DNA from: Sphingobacterium alkalisoli
Lineage (GTDB): Bacteria > Bacteroidota > Bacteroidia > Sphingobacteriales > Sphingobacteriaceae
DNA length: 64,000 bases
Direction of reading: 5' to 3'
NCBI RefSeq assembly: GCF_005049105.1
Contig: NZ_SUKA01000004.1
Coordinates: 434,001 to 498,000 of the forward strand
The notes under the pieces are model-generated. The model saw only the letters and a list, made by a program, of their open reading frames with translations, made no database searches and was not told the DNA's origin. How positions within the stretch are numbered: position 1 is the first letter of the stretch; each line of letters begins with the position of its first letter. Both the position numbers and the translations under genes were made by a program. This document shows, in pieces, positions 51,228 through 59,780 of this stretch.

Positions 51228-52271
51228 ATGAACAACAATTCTGCTTCCTGTAAATACATTCCTACCGATATTCAAAAAGAGGGTTTATCTCTCATTTATG
51301 GAGAGAATATTTCTTGCATTTTTGAGGGTAAAGAGAATGTTGTAGCAGTAAACCATGTTGATTTTTCGATTGAAGAGAACAAAATTACAGCTATTATTGG
51401 CGAGTCGGGATCCGGTAAAAGCACCTTATTAAAATTAATCTATGGGGTTCTTGAACCTAATACCGGCGAGGTAAGGTATAGGGGCTGGCTTGTACCGACA
51501 CGTAAAGACAAATTGATTCCTGGGCACGACGCCATGAAATTAGTTTCGCAAGGATTTGACGATTTAAATCTTTACGCCAAAGTATGGGATAATATCGCAT
51601 CCCAGCTTTCCAATACAGATTTGGAGAATAAAAAGAATAAAACCCAAGCCATTCTGGAAAAACTTAGAATCGACCACTTAGCACAACACCGCGTTGTTGA
51701 TCTAAGTGGGGGGGAAAAGCAACGTGTGGCTATCTCGAGGGCACTAATCAACGAACCGGAGGTCCTTTTAATGGATGAGCCCTTCAATCAAGTAGATGCT
51801 GCTTTTCGTGATTCACTACAGCACGACATACGCCACATTGTAGAAGAAACAGGGCTAACTGTAGTCTTAGTATCACACGATCCTGCGGAAGTATTAGGGA
51901 TGGCCGACGCACTAATCGTCATGCGTAATGGAAAAATAGTTGATCAGGGGATACCTAAAGATTTGTATTACTCACCGAATGACCCGTACACAGCCCTTTT
52001 ACTAGCTAAAAGCAATATCTTGCCCCCATCACAAGCTCCTATATTTGGTCTAGAAACCGATATAACAGTAGCGGTCCATCAGGAGTGGATCGATATTACA
52101 GCAGATCCGTCTGGCAAATTTTGGATAAAAGAGATAAGGTTCCGTGGCTTTTATAGTGAGTATCTGATCGGAAATGACAACATATCGATCAGAGCTTTAG
52201 CCAAGCAATCTATTCCGTTATCGAAAGACACCAAAGTAAATGTGAGTCTTAGCAACTACATTACGTTTTAG
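51228..52271 (+). CDS. ABC transporter ATP-binding protein, no adjoining permease
   Basis: 347 residues. Walker A GESGSGKSTLL (about 58-68), signature LSGGEKQRVAISRAL (about 161-175), Walker B VLLMDEPFNQVD and H-loop VVLVSHDPAE are all intact. After about residue 250 comes a C-terminal beta-rich TOBE-like extension, as in PotA/UgpC-type subunits. It is monocistronic between a terminator and a convergent gene, so its membrane partner is encoded elsewhere. Its stop overlaps the stop region of the convergent hydrolase gene by 11 bp. Confidence 0.88.
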   Translation: MNNNSASCKYIPTDIQKEGLSLIYGENISCIFEGKENVVAVNHVDFSIEENKITAIIGESGSGKSTLLKLIYGVLEPNTGEVRYRGWLVPTRKDKLIPGHDAMKLVSQGFDDLNLYAKVWDNIASQLSNTDLENKKNKTQAILEKLRIDHLAQHRVVDLSGGEKQRVAISRALINEPEVLLMDEPFNQVDAAFRDSLQHDIRHIVEETGLTVVLVSHDPAEVLGMADALIVMRNGKIVDQGIPKDLYYSPNDPYTALLLAKSNILPPSQAPIFGLETDITVAVHQEWIDITADPSGKFWIKEIRFRGFYSEYLIGNDNISIRALAKQSIPLSKDTKVNVSLSNYITF

Positions 52272-53124
52272 TTTTATTTAGCCAACCTATCATATCATCA
52301 AGCCAAGAGCGTGCATCCGTCCTATTTATCATGCCAAAACCGTGGCCTCCTGTATCATATATAAAAAGTTTACCCTCTACCCCATTTTCTTTAAGTGCTT
52401 TCAAATATCTTTTTGAATTTTCTATAGGCACGCCTTTATCGTCTATGGCATGCACTAAATAGGTAGGAGGTGTATTTTTAGTCACATTTAGCTCGTTGGA
52501 AAAACGAGTTGAATCTGTCTCAAAGAGATCTGGCCCGATTAAATTATTCTTTGATCCTTTATGAGTGATGCCATCATCCATGGATATAACCGGATACACC
52601 AACACAGAAAAATCAGGTCGTAATATAGCTGCAGACAAGCCTTTATTCAAATAATCCGTCTCGAAATGAGTCGATAACGTTGACGCAAGGTGTCCTCCAG
52701 CCGAAAACCCTAAAACGCCAACTTTTCCTCGTTTTATACCCAGCATTTTAGTATTACTACGAATGTAAGCAAGTGCCTGTTGAGCGTCTTGAATGGGCCC
52801 AACCCGCTTGTCTAACATCTGATCAGCCTTTGGCAATCGATAACGTAAGACAAATGCTGGATAACCCAGATCTGAAAGCGCCTTTGCAACATCATGTCCT
52901 TCATGTTTCATTGCAACATGCGAATAACCACCACCTGGAATAATCAAGAAGGAAGTTTTATGCTTCGCTTCCAGCGGTTTATAAAAATACAATTCAGGTG
53001 TGTTTTCACCAAGATCTACCCCTTCTTTCGTATTTGGAATACCATCGGGATACATCTCCAGTTTTTCTTGTCCTCTGACAAAGGCAGTAAATGTGATCAT
53101 TAAAAATAAAACTGTGATTTTCAT
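52261..53124 (-). CDS. secreted alpha/beta hydrolase, acetyl-xylan-esterase-like
   Basis: About 287 residues from the ATG at 53124, chosen because it starts a signal peptide (MKITVLFLMITFTAFVRGQ). A frame open to 53271 would add 49 residues encoded by the upstream hairpin. The oxyanion motif GGGYSHVAMKHEG, nucleophile GFSAGGHLAS (Ser), Asp in AIDDKGVP and His in GGHGFGM form the triad. The family includes deacetylases of plant glycans and BD-FAE-type esterases. The start is preceded by ACCATTAAAA, also seen before two other genes. Confidence 0.85.
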   Translation of the reverse strand: MKITVLFLMITFTAFVRGQEKLEMYPDGIPNTKEGVDLGENTPELYFYKPLEAKHKTSFLIIPGGGYSHVAMKHEGHDVAKALSDLGYPAFVLRYRLPKADQMLDKRVGPIQDAQQALAYIRSNTKMLGIKRGKVGVLGFSAGGHLASTLSTHFETDYLNKGLSAAILRPDFSVLVYPVISMDDGITHKGSKNNLIGPDLFETDSTRFSNELNVTKNTPPTYLVHAIDDKGVPIENSKRYLKALKENGVEGKLFIYDTGGHGFGMINRTDARSWLDDMIGWLNKTKT

Positions 53125-53149
53125 CTGTGTATAATTTGTTTTAATGGTG

Positions 53150-53207
53150 ATGAAGCTATCAGATTTATTCATCCCCTGTGTGATTGAATAAATCATGATA
53201 GTTTCAT
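53150..53207. other. 22-bp long stem-loop before the esterase gene
   Basis: Arms at 53150-53171 and 53185-53207 are complementary with one mismatch and one bulged base; the loop is about 13 nt. It lies 25 nt upstream of the alpha/beta hydrolase start on the minus strand. No T-run follows. The length is unusual for an operator; it may be a leader hairpin or the remains of a small palindromic element. Confidence 0.65.
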
Positions 53208-53351
53208 ATGTAAATAATCTGTAATTTAGTATGTATTGAGGATATTTTTTAATTTCAGCTACACCATTCATTGATAGTCTATTTCAAAGGCGTCCATAAA
53301 CACTTAGCATAGTTCATTCGTACGTGAAGCGCTCGTTGATTATAACAGCTG

Positions 53352-54578
53352 TTATTGATTTGCGACGATCATTAGGTCCAGATTCTTGAAGGGTAGTTTA
53401 AATTTATCCGCCATATCTTTATTCGTTAAACTACCTTGATACAGATATACTGCATTGCGCACACCATGATGTGACCATATTAAACTACCCAGCCCGCCAC
53501 ATTCGGCGATTTGCAATAATATTGGTGTAAAAATATTAGTCAAAGCGTAAGTGGCAGTCCGCGCTACTCTCGACGCAATATTAGGAACACAATAATGGAT
53601 GACATCGTATTTTCTAAATATAGGATGATCATGGGTAGTTATTTCAGAAGTTTCAAAACAGCCTCCTTGATCAATGCTGACGTCGATCAGCACCGAGTTT
53701 GGTTTCATCTTCGACACGGTGTCTTCTGAAATTACACAGGAAGATCGGCCATTTTTTGCGCGAAGTGCACCAATCACCACGTCACTAGCAACGACAGCCT
53801 TGTTTAAAATAATAGGTTGCATCACAGATGTGAACACCCGGGATCCCACATTATTTTGCAATCTTCTCAACCGATAAACTGAACTATCAAAGACTTTTAC
53901 CTGAGCACCTAAAGCAATAGCCGTGCGAGCTGCAAACTCACCAACCGTTCCCGCGCCAATAATGACCATCTCTGTAGGAGGCACCCCTGTCACCCCGCCT
54001 AACATCAATCCTTTACCGCCAAACACATTAGAAAGATATTCTGCAGCGATCAAGGTGGAAGTAGCACCTACAATCTCACTCATCGCCCTCACAACCGTGA
54101 GATGTCCGCCTTCATCCTGAAGATATTCGTACGACAATGCGGTTACCTGTTTCTTCATTAAAGCATTTAGCACCTGCTGCTGTAGTAAAGAAGGTTGTTG
54201 GCTAGAAAACAAGATTTGCTTATTTTTCATCAAAGCCACCTCTTCTAACGTAGGACTAGCTATTTTAATAATAATATCAGCTTTAAAGACAGATTCTTTA
54301 TCCGATACAATTTCAGCACCTTGCTCACTGTAGTGATGATCCAGAAAATTAGAAGCTTCTCCTGCTTTCGATTCTAAAATAACTTTATGTCCATTTTCTA
54401 TTAAAAGTGCAACGGATAATGGCGTCAATGCAACTCGCTTTTCTTGAAAAACGATTTCCCTCGGGATACCAATTACTAAACTATTTTTTTTATTTCCAAT
54501 AGGCATGAACGCTTCTTGGGTTTGCGAAAAAGCTTGCTGGGCTATCTTTGATAGATTACTCATTACTTTACGTGACAA
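53352..54578 (-). CDS. ald: alanine dehydrogenase
   Basis: 408 residues, about 35 more than common forms because of an N-terminal extension. IGIPREIVFQEKRVALTP (about 34-51) holds substrate-binding residues, and the Rossmann motif GAGTVGEFAA (about 200-209) binds NAD; DVSIDQGGCFETS and HYCVPNIASRVARTATYAL are typical later motifs. It interconverts alanine and pyruvate plus ammonia. A perfect 14-nt palindrome covers the stop codon (53342-53355). An ATG at 54563 is an alternative start. Confidence 0.95.
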   Translation of the reverse strand: MSRKVMSNLSKIAQQAFSQTQEAFMPIGNKKNSLVIGIPREIVFQEKRVALTPLSVALLIENGHKVILESKAGEASNFLDHHYSEQGAEIVSDKESVFKADIIIKIASPTLEEVALMKNKQILFSSQQPSLLQQQVLNALMKKQVTALSYEYLQDEGGHLTVVRAMSEIVGATSTLIAAEYLSNVFGGKGLMLGGVTGVPPTEMVIIGAGTVGEFAARTAIALGAQVKVFDSSVYRLRRLQNNVGSRVFTSVMQPIILNKAVVASDVVIGALRAKNGRSSCVISEDTVSKMKPNSVLIDVSIDQGGCFETSEITTHDHPIFRKYDVIHYCVPNIASRVARTATYALTNIFTPILLQIAECGGLGSLIWSHHGVRNAVYLYQGSLTNKDMADKFKLPFKNLDLMIVANQ

Positions 54579-54828
54579 TTATTAAACTTAGATAAGTTGC
54601 TTTTACAAATTACCGACCTTTCCTCTGCCATAGCATATTTTTTATAGATAAACCGTCCGCGTTATAATTTCATTTTCATCACATAGGCAAATGTGAATTT
54701 TAAATGTGGCAATTCCATCTGGCCTATAAATAAAAATTGTTTGCGGATGAAATATAAAAAAAATTAGCTTTAAAAACGACTAATTTAAATTATCTTGCAT
54801 ATAAGTTAGAACGAATCGCTATTTGTTT

Positions 54829-54836
54829 TACTTTTG
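54829..54836 (+). promoter_or_regulatory. -7 element before the dehydratase gene
   Basis: TACTTTTG matches TAnnTTTG and lies 21 nt before the ATG at 54858. No good -33 element was found. The remaining 250 bp of the 54579-54857 gap are AT-rich without other features. Confidence 0.4.
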
Positions 54837-54857
54837 TAATTATCTACTTCTTATAAA

Positions 54858-56771
54858 ATGAAATTACTAAAGCTAATCAATCATATTAAAATTGTTCCAC
54901 GGTGGATTATATTTTCATTAGATTTAATGGTTGCAGCTATTGCCTTTACGATAGCATACACCTTATTTAATAATTTCAACTTTTCCAATCTGTCTGCTAG
55001 CGCCTTTGCAACCCAATTTTTGTATGGTATGCTTATCACGAGCATTTCATTTTGGGTTTTCCGATTGCATGCAGGCATTATCAGATATACTAGCGCTGTA
55101 GATTCAATTCGTATTTTGTCCACCATTCTTTTTACGGTTATTATTCTATTCACACTAAAGCTGATCGCCTTAGCTTTGCACCTGCCTAATATTCTAGATT
55201 CAAAACTAATAATTATTTATGCTTTATTTCTATTTGCCGCGTTAATTACCTATAGAACCTCCATAAAAATTTTCTTTCAATACACAAAGACTTCCAGAAG
55301 AATAAAGAAAAATGTACTTGTTTTTGGGGCGGGCGATCTAGGAATAGCTGTTAAACGAACTTTTGACCATGATCTTTCAACAAATAAAATAATCGTTGGA
55401 TATCTAGATGACAACACATCCAAAATAGGTAAATCTATTGATGGCGTAAAAATTTATGGCACCAATGATCTTTCCAAATTGCTTAAAAAATTGACGGTCG
55501 ATGAATTAATTTTTGCCACACACGCAGTTAGTCCAGAAAAAAAATCTGAAATCATTGATGTTTGTTTAGAAAACGATGTACACGTATTGACTCTTCCTCC
55601 TATCAAGAACATCATGAATGGAGACTTAACCCCCAACCAGATTAAGAAAGTGAAGATTGAAGATTTACTTGAACGATCTACCATCAAAATAAATAACGAC
55701 TCTATCCTAGAGAAACTCAGGGGGAAAAGAGTATTGGTAACCGGCGCTGCGGGTTCTATCGGAAGCGAAATTGCGAAACAATTGGGCAAATATGAGCCTC
55801 AATTAATCATATTGTGCGATCAGGCGGAATCACCATTACATAATCTACAGTTGGATCTACAAGAAAACTTTAAGAATCAAGTCTACCACTCCTTCATCGC
55901 AGATGTAAAAAATTTAGACCGCATGCGGGTGCTCTTCGAGACGTTCAAACCACAGTACGTGTATCATGCTGCCGCTTATAAACATGTTCCGATGATGGAA
56001 AATCACCCCATAGAAGGGGTACGTACAAATGTTATTGGAACTTACAATTTGGCAAATCTATCCGTCGAGTTTGAGGTACAAAAATTTGTATTTGTATCAA
56101 CCGATAAGGCTGTCAACCCAACGAACATTATGGGAGCCACCAAAAGGATTGCCGAAATTTATGTGCAGTCCTTGAACAACACCTTACAAAAGAAAGGAAA
56201 AGATAATACAAAGTTTATCACCACGCGTTTTGGAAATGTATTAGGATCAAACGGTTCGGTGATACCTCGTTTTAGGGAACAGATTGAAAAAGGCGGCCCC
56301 TTAACCGTCACCCACCCTGAGATAACTCGTTATTTTATGACCATACCCGAAGCGTGCCAGTTGGTTATCGAAGCGGGCAGTATGGGAAACGGTGGAGAAA
56401 TTTTTGTTTTTGACATGGGAAAGTCTGTCAAAATCGTCGATTTAGCCGTGAAGATGATAAAACTATCCGGCTACATCCCCTATCAGGATATCGATATAAA
56501 ATTCACAGGACTCCGTCCCGGTGAGAAATTGTATGAGGAGTTATTAAATGACCTTGAAAACACACTCCCCACCCATCATCAAAAAATAATGATTGCTAAA
56601 GTTAGAGAAAACAACTTTGACGCTATCAATCAGCAACTTTCTATTTTATTTGAGGTAATTAAAACACAAAACAATCTGAATATTGTACGTCAAATGAAAG
56701 CGATAGTACCTGAATTTAGAAGCCAAAACTCAATTTATGAGCAATTAGATCGAGAGCAGATCATTCAATAA
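54858..56771 (+). CDS. nucleotide-sugar 4,6-dehydratase, membrane-bound (WbpM/CapD/PglF type)
   Basis: 637 residues. Four membrane helices (about 15-135), an N-terminal CoA-binding-like Rossmann domain (VFGAGDLGIAVKRTF, about 153-167), then the catalytic SDR domain with VTGAAGSIGSEIAKQL (about 294-309), YHAAAYKHVPMMENHP, STDKAVNPTNIMGATKR and FGNVLGSNGSVIPRF. Met in IMGATKR replaces the usual catalytic Tyr, as in WbpM. It makes a UDP-4-keto-6-deoxy sugar for surface glycan synthesis. The gene is alone here. Confidence 0.93.
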   Translation: MKLLKLINHIKIVPRWIIFSLDLMVAAIAFTIAYTLFNNFNFSNLSASAFATQFLYGMLITSISFWVFRLHAGIIRYTSAVDSIRILSTILFTVIILFTLKLIALALHLPNILDSKLIIIYALFLFAALITYRTSIKIFFQYTKTSRRIKKNVLVFGAGDLGIAVKRTFDHDLSTNKIIVGYLDDNTSKIGKSIDGVKIYGTNDLSKLLKKLTVDELIFATHAVSPEKKSEIIDVCLENDVHVLTLPPIKNIMNGDLTPNQIKKVKIEDLLERSTIKINNDSILEKLRGKRVLVTGAAGSIGSEIAKQLGKYEPQLIILCDQAESPLHNLQLDLQENFKNQVYHSFIADVKNLDRMRVLFETFKPQYVYHAAAYKHVPMMENHPIEGVRTNVIGTYNLANLSVEFEVQKFVFVSTDKAVNPTNIMGATKRIAEIYVQSLNNTLQKKGKDNTKFITTRFGNVLGSNGSVIPRFREQIEKGGPLTVTHPEITRYFMTIPEACQLVIEAGSMGNGGEIFVFDMGKSVKIVDLAVKMIKLSGYIPYQDIDIKFTGLRPGEKLYEELLNDLENTLPTHHQKIMIAKVRENNFDAINQQLSILFEVIKTQNNLNIVRQMKAIVPEFRSQNSIYEQLDREQIIQ

Positions 56772-56798
56772 GTAAAAATCATATTATTAGCATTTTAT

Positions 56799-56840
56799 GC
56801 AAATTACACTTGTAAGTGGTTGAGAAAAGTGTAATTTTGC
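56799..56840. promoter_or_regulatory. inverted repeat embracing the TPR-gene promoter
   Basis: GCAAATTACACTT (56799-56811) and AAGTGTAATTTTGC (56827-56840) are complementary with one bulged base. Within this dyad lie TTG (56810-56812) and, 19 nt later, TAATTTTG (56832-56839), a full -33/-7 pair for the TPR gene (start 56869). It may be the dehydratase terminator, a repressor site, or both. Confidence 0.55.
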
Positions 56841-56868
56841 ATTCCGTATTATTATTTAAATAAAACTA

Positions 56869-57525
56869 ATGTCAACGAACAACAATACAACAGAGAAAAA
56901 AGGTTCATTTTTTCAGGATAACCAAAAAAGCATCACTTTTATTATTGGGGGTATACTGGTACTTATATTATTATATATTGGTTATCAAAAATTATATCTC
57001 GCACCAAGAGCTGAAACTGCTGCAGATGCGATGTATAAAGCAGAAGAATATGCCTTAATCGATTCTCTACAGAAGAGAGCTATTGACGGGGACGGGTCGT
57101 TCTTAGGGTTCAAAGAAATCGCAGATGAATATTCGAACACCAAATCTGCGAACATAGCGAACGCTTACTTAGGTGGCCTCTATTTGCGTCAAGGTAATTT
57201 CCAAGAAGCAATTAAATACCTTCAAAAATATTCTGATACGGGAAGCGAGATATTAGATCCGTTAGTTACAGGTATGGTGGGTGATGCATATTCAGAAAGC
57301 CACGATTATAAAAAAGCGGCAGAATTTTACAAAAAAGCAGTCACTAAGGCGACCAACTCTTACACAACACCTCTGTTTTTGAAGAAACTAGGATTAGTAC
57401 ATGAGCAGTTGAATGATTACAAAAGTGCCGAAGAAGCGTATACTCGTATTCGCAATGATTTTCCTGAAAGCCAGGAAGCGTCAACTATTGATGGCTTAAT
57501 AGGTCGCGTTCAGGCTAAACAATAA
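56869..57525 (+). CDS. TPR protein, YfgM-like membrane-anchored
   Basis: 218 residues. One membrane helix (about 22-41, ITFIIGGILVLILLYIGY) near the N-terminus, then tetratricopeptide repeats, for example YLGGLYLRQGNFQEAIKYLQK and GDAYSESHDYKKAAEFYKKAV. Proteins of this kind are found in the periplasm near the Sec machinery and may assist chaperones; the role here is inferred. It has its own promoter and a strong terminator. Confidence 0.85.
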   Translation: MSTNNNTTEKKGSFFQDNQKSITFIIGGILVLILLYIGYQKLYLAPRAETAADAMYKAEEYALIDSLQKRAIDGDGSFLGFKEIADEYSNTKSANIANAYLGGLYLRQGNFQEAIKYLQKYSDTGSEILDPLVTGMVGDAYSESHDYKKAAEFYKKAVTKATNSYTTPLFLKKLGLVHEQLNDYKSAEEAYTRIRNDFPESQEASTIDGLIGRVQAKQ

Positions 57526-57546
57526 TTAAAAAAAGTATTATAAATC

Positions 57547-57575
57547 AAGGCTGCTTTACAATAGGCAGCCTTTTT
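57547..57575 (+). terminator. rho-independent terminator of the TPR gene
   Basis: AAGGCTGC (57547-57554) and GCAGCCTT (57565-57572) form a perfect 8-bp stem followed by a T-run to 57575. It lies 21 bp past the TPR gene stop and just before ribH. Confidence 0.9.
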
Positions 57576-57588
57576 AATTAGCATACCT

Positions 57589-58077
57589 ATGGCAAGTAGA
57601 TTAAAAAATTTATCTGATTTTTCGCATATTGATGTAAAGAGTGCTACTGGCTTTCAATTTGGAATCGTGGTAGCCCAATGGAATGCCACGATCACTGGAG
57701 CACTGCTAAATGGCGCAATTGACGGCCTGATCAAACACGGAGCCTCCGAAGAATATATTACAGTAGTTGAAGTTCCTGGTAGTTATGAACTAATTACCGG
57801 AGCAGATATTATTTTACGTGACAATAAGTTTGACGCTATCATCTGCTTAGGTTGTGTTATCCAAGGCGAAACAAGACATTTCGATTTTATTTGTGATGCT
57901 GTGGCCAATGGGATCAGTAATGTTAGTATTAAATACAATAAACCGGTTATATTTGGCGTATTAACTACAGATAACCAACAGCAAGCTATTGATCGTGCAG
58001 GCGGTATACATGGAAACAAGGGTGAAGAAGCCGCTGTTACAGCCATCCAAATGGCACATATTCATAAAACTTTCTAG
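57589..58077 (+). CDS. ribH: 6,7-dimethyl-8-ribityllumazine synthase
   Basis: 162 residues, usual length. Signature segments are GIVVAQWNATITGALLNGA (with the ring-binding aromatic Trp), VVEVPGSYELI, CLGCVIQGETRHFDFICDA (with catalytic His) and GVLTTDNQQQAIDRAGG. It catalyses the penultimate step of riboflavin synthesis. It stands apart from other rib genes. Confidence 0.97.
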   Translation: MASRLKNLSDFSHIDVKSATGFQFGIVVAQWNATITGALLNGAIDGLIKHGASEEYITVVEVPGSYELITGADIILRDNKFDAIICLGCVIQGETRHFDFICDAVANGISNVSIKYNKPVIFGVLTTDNQQQAIDRAGGIHGNKGEEAAVTAIQMAHIHKTF

Positions 58078-58105
58078 TTGGTATTATTTTTGAACTTGAT
58101 TAGAC

Positions 58106-58234
58106 ATGAAATATTTTCCACTCATTTTGTTAGGATTGCTTATCGTTGGCACAACGATACTCTCTTCATGTGGCTCACACGCCACCTGTGCTGCATACAG
58201 CACTTACCCAAAAAAGAAATCAAGGACGCGATAA
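58106..58234 (+). CDS. small lipoprotein, 42 residues
   Basis: ATG at 58106, TAA at 58232-58234. The N-terminus is a clear lipoprotein signal: MKYFPLILLGLLIVG, then a lipobox ending SSCGS (Cys22). The mature peptide is about 21 residues with TCAAYSTYPKKK and a basic tail. I recall very short lipoproteins with a CxAYS-like core in related bacteria, but no function. It starts 28 bp after ribH. A -7-like TATTTTTG lies at 58085-58092. Confidence 0.7.
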   Translation: MKYFPLILLGLLIVGTTILSSCGSHATCAAYSTYPKKKSRTR

Positions 58235-58284
58235 AAGCGATATCATAGTAGGTCACTCTCCTTCAGGGGAATAAATTCCAGAAT

Positions 58285-59022
58285 ATGAATTATCTTAAAA
58301 TCACGTTGGTACTGTTCGTAGTACTGACTGAACATTCTACAAGCTTAATGGCGCAGGAAAATATCGGTCTGGCATCGGTATGGGAAGGTATTGGAGGTAA
58401 ATCGACATGGGAATCCACAAAATTTATTCTTTTCACTTCCCATGGCAATGAGGTCACAGAGCGCTTAACTTCCGAAAGAACATTCTTGATCGATAAATCA
58501 AATGCTCGTTGCAGATTTGAAGGAAAAACCGCGTCAAACCATCATATAGTTTTGTTGTTCAATTATAAAACCAAACAATTAGACAAGCTATATATAAATG
58601 GAGTAAAAGCTAAAGATTCGAAAACGCTTACTTCATCTCATCTACCTCAAATAATTGAACAATTTTTTGAAGATGTAAAATTACTATTTCTACCATCCTC
58701 TTTTGACCAAGGTAGTACAATAGCTGGAACTCCTTCTCAAAAGATAATAAATGCAGAAAAGACAACCGTAGTCCCGATTTCAAGTGCTCAACTTTTTGAC
58801 GGATCAACATTTAATGGAAAAATAACATTAAATATTTCGGGACAAATCACTCGATCGGAGACCAACCAAAACACCTACTCCATAAGTGGATATAAGGACG
58901 TAGGTGGAGGACTGCACCTTCCAACCATTTTTAAACACGCTACCAGACCTTCAAAAGATTGCACATTCACTACAGTGGCCGCATTCACAGATATGGAGGA
59001 AGGTAAATTCACAACTTTATAA
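58285..59022 (+). CDS. secreted protein of unknown function
   Basis: 245 residues with signal peptide 1-24 (STSLMAQ). The mature part is beta-rich, with AGxWEGIGGKSTWESTKFI-like opening, several Thr/Ser-rich strands and a closing CTFTTVAAFTDMEEGKF. It vaguely resembles periplasmic lipoprotein-carrier-type folds (LolA-like), but no motif proves this. It lies 12 bp before ytxJ and is probably co-transcribed. Function unknown. Confidence 0.72.
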   Translation: MNYLKITLVLFVVLTEHSTSLMAQENIGLASVWEGIGGKSTWESTKFILFTSHGNEVTERLTSERTFLIDKSNARCRFEGKTASNHHIVLLFNYKTKQLDKLYINGVKAKDSKTLTSSHLPQIIEQFFEDVKLLFLPSSFDQGSTIAGTPSQKIINAEKTTVVPISSAQLFDGSTFNGKITLNISGQITRSETNQNTYSISGYKDVGGGLHLPTIFKHATRPSKDCTFTTVAAFTDMEEGKFTTL

Positions 59023-59034
59023 TTATCGCTAATC

Positions 59035-59361
59035 ATGAATTGGATTACACTTTCTACATTAGACCAATTGAATACAATTTATACGGAAAATGAAATCGTA
59101 GTATTGTTTAAACATAGTACGCGCTGTCCTGTGAGCAGCATGGCAAAAAGAAGCCTAGAATTTGAAAAGGGACTAGTTCCTGCAGGTGCGAAATTCTATT
59201 ATCTGGACCTGATAGCCTACCGTTCTTTGTCCAATAAAATAGCAGAATTATGGAACGTACAGCACGAATCTCCCCAAATATTGGTTACCAGGGGTAGTGT
59301 CTGCTTATATCATGCCTCCCATCAGGATATTGAAATGAGCGAGCTGATTAAATTTCTATAA
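59035..59361 (+). CDS. ytxJ: bacillithiol-system redox protein YtxJ
   Basis: 108 residues, a thioredoxin-like fold. The active-site motif is STRCPVSSMAKRSLEF (about 26-41), with a single Cys in CPVS as in monothiol bacilliredoxins, and the cis-Pro segment is ESPQILVTRG (about 83-92). YtxJ proteins are tied to bacillithiol, so the organism probably makes this thiol. It sits before tRNA-Glu on the same strand. Confidence 0.92.
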   Translation: MNWITLSTLDQLNTIYTENEIVVLFKHSTRCPVSSMAKRSLEFEKGLVPAGAKFYYLDLIAYRSLSNKIAELWNVQHESPQILVTRGSVCLYHASHQDIEMSELIKFL

Positions 59362-59374
59362 AAAGTTAAATTAT

Positions 59375-59407
59375 TTTTTGAATATTATTATTTAAATTCT
59401 ATATTTG
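59375..59407 (+). promoter_or_regulatory. promoter of tRNA-Glu
   Basis: TTTTTG (59375-59380) then 19 nt then TATATTTG (59400-59407), a full match to the Bacteroidota vegetative promoter. The tRNA begins 18 nt further on. Confidence 0.75.
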
Positions 59408-59424
59408 CACACCGAAACAATAAT

Positions 59425-59496
59425 GGCCCGTTCGTCTAGGGGTTAGGACGTTAGATTTTCATTCTAGAAACAGGGGTTCGATTCCCCTACGGGCTA
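59425..59496 (+). tRNA. tRNA-Glu, anticodon UUC
   Basis: 72 nt. Acceptor GGCCCGT/ACGGGCT, D-arm with GGTTAG, anticodon stem TTAGA/TCTAG with loop TTTTCAT (anticodon TTC at loop positions 3-5), T-arm with GTTCGAT. First base pair is G-U. The 3' CCA is not encoded. It is followed by a strong terminator. Confidence 0.97.
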
Positions 59497-59507
59497 CTGA
59501 AAGCGCA

Positions 59508-59556
59508 AAAGAGGCATATTCCAGATTCAATTCGGGTATGCCTCTTTCTTTTTTTT
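59508..59556 (+). terminator. rho-independent terminator of tRNA-Glu
   Basis: Perfect 11-bp stem (59508-59518 with 59537-59547), loop of 18 nt, then CTTTTTTTT. It follows the tRNA by 11 nt. From 59557 to 59780 (224 bp) the sequence is AT-rich and I see nothing in it. Confidence 0.92.
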
Positions 59557-59780
59557 CTATAACCTGCTTTAAATAAGCGATATATGAGAATATCAGATTT
59601 ATCCTTGGGGTTCGACATTCATCCTTTTTAGGTATACACTTTCCACGTAAAGGTCATTATAAAATTTAAAAAAAATGTATCTATAATAAGGATACTATTT
59701 TCTAAAAAAAACATTTTCTTAAACGTGCAAGCGTTTATGTGCCTTGAGCGTTCATTTCATGACTGTTACAATGTTGCAAT

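Noticed and set aside
53342..53355. Perfect 14-nt palindrome at the ald stop
   Set aside because: Too short and too frequent a kind of sequence to call a site; overlaps coding sequence.
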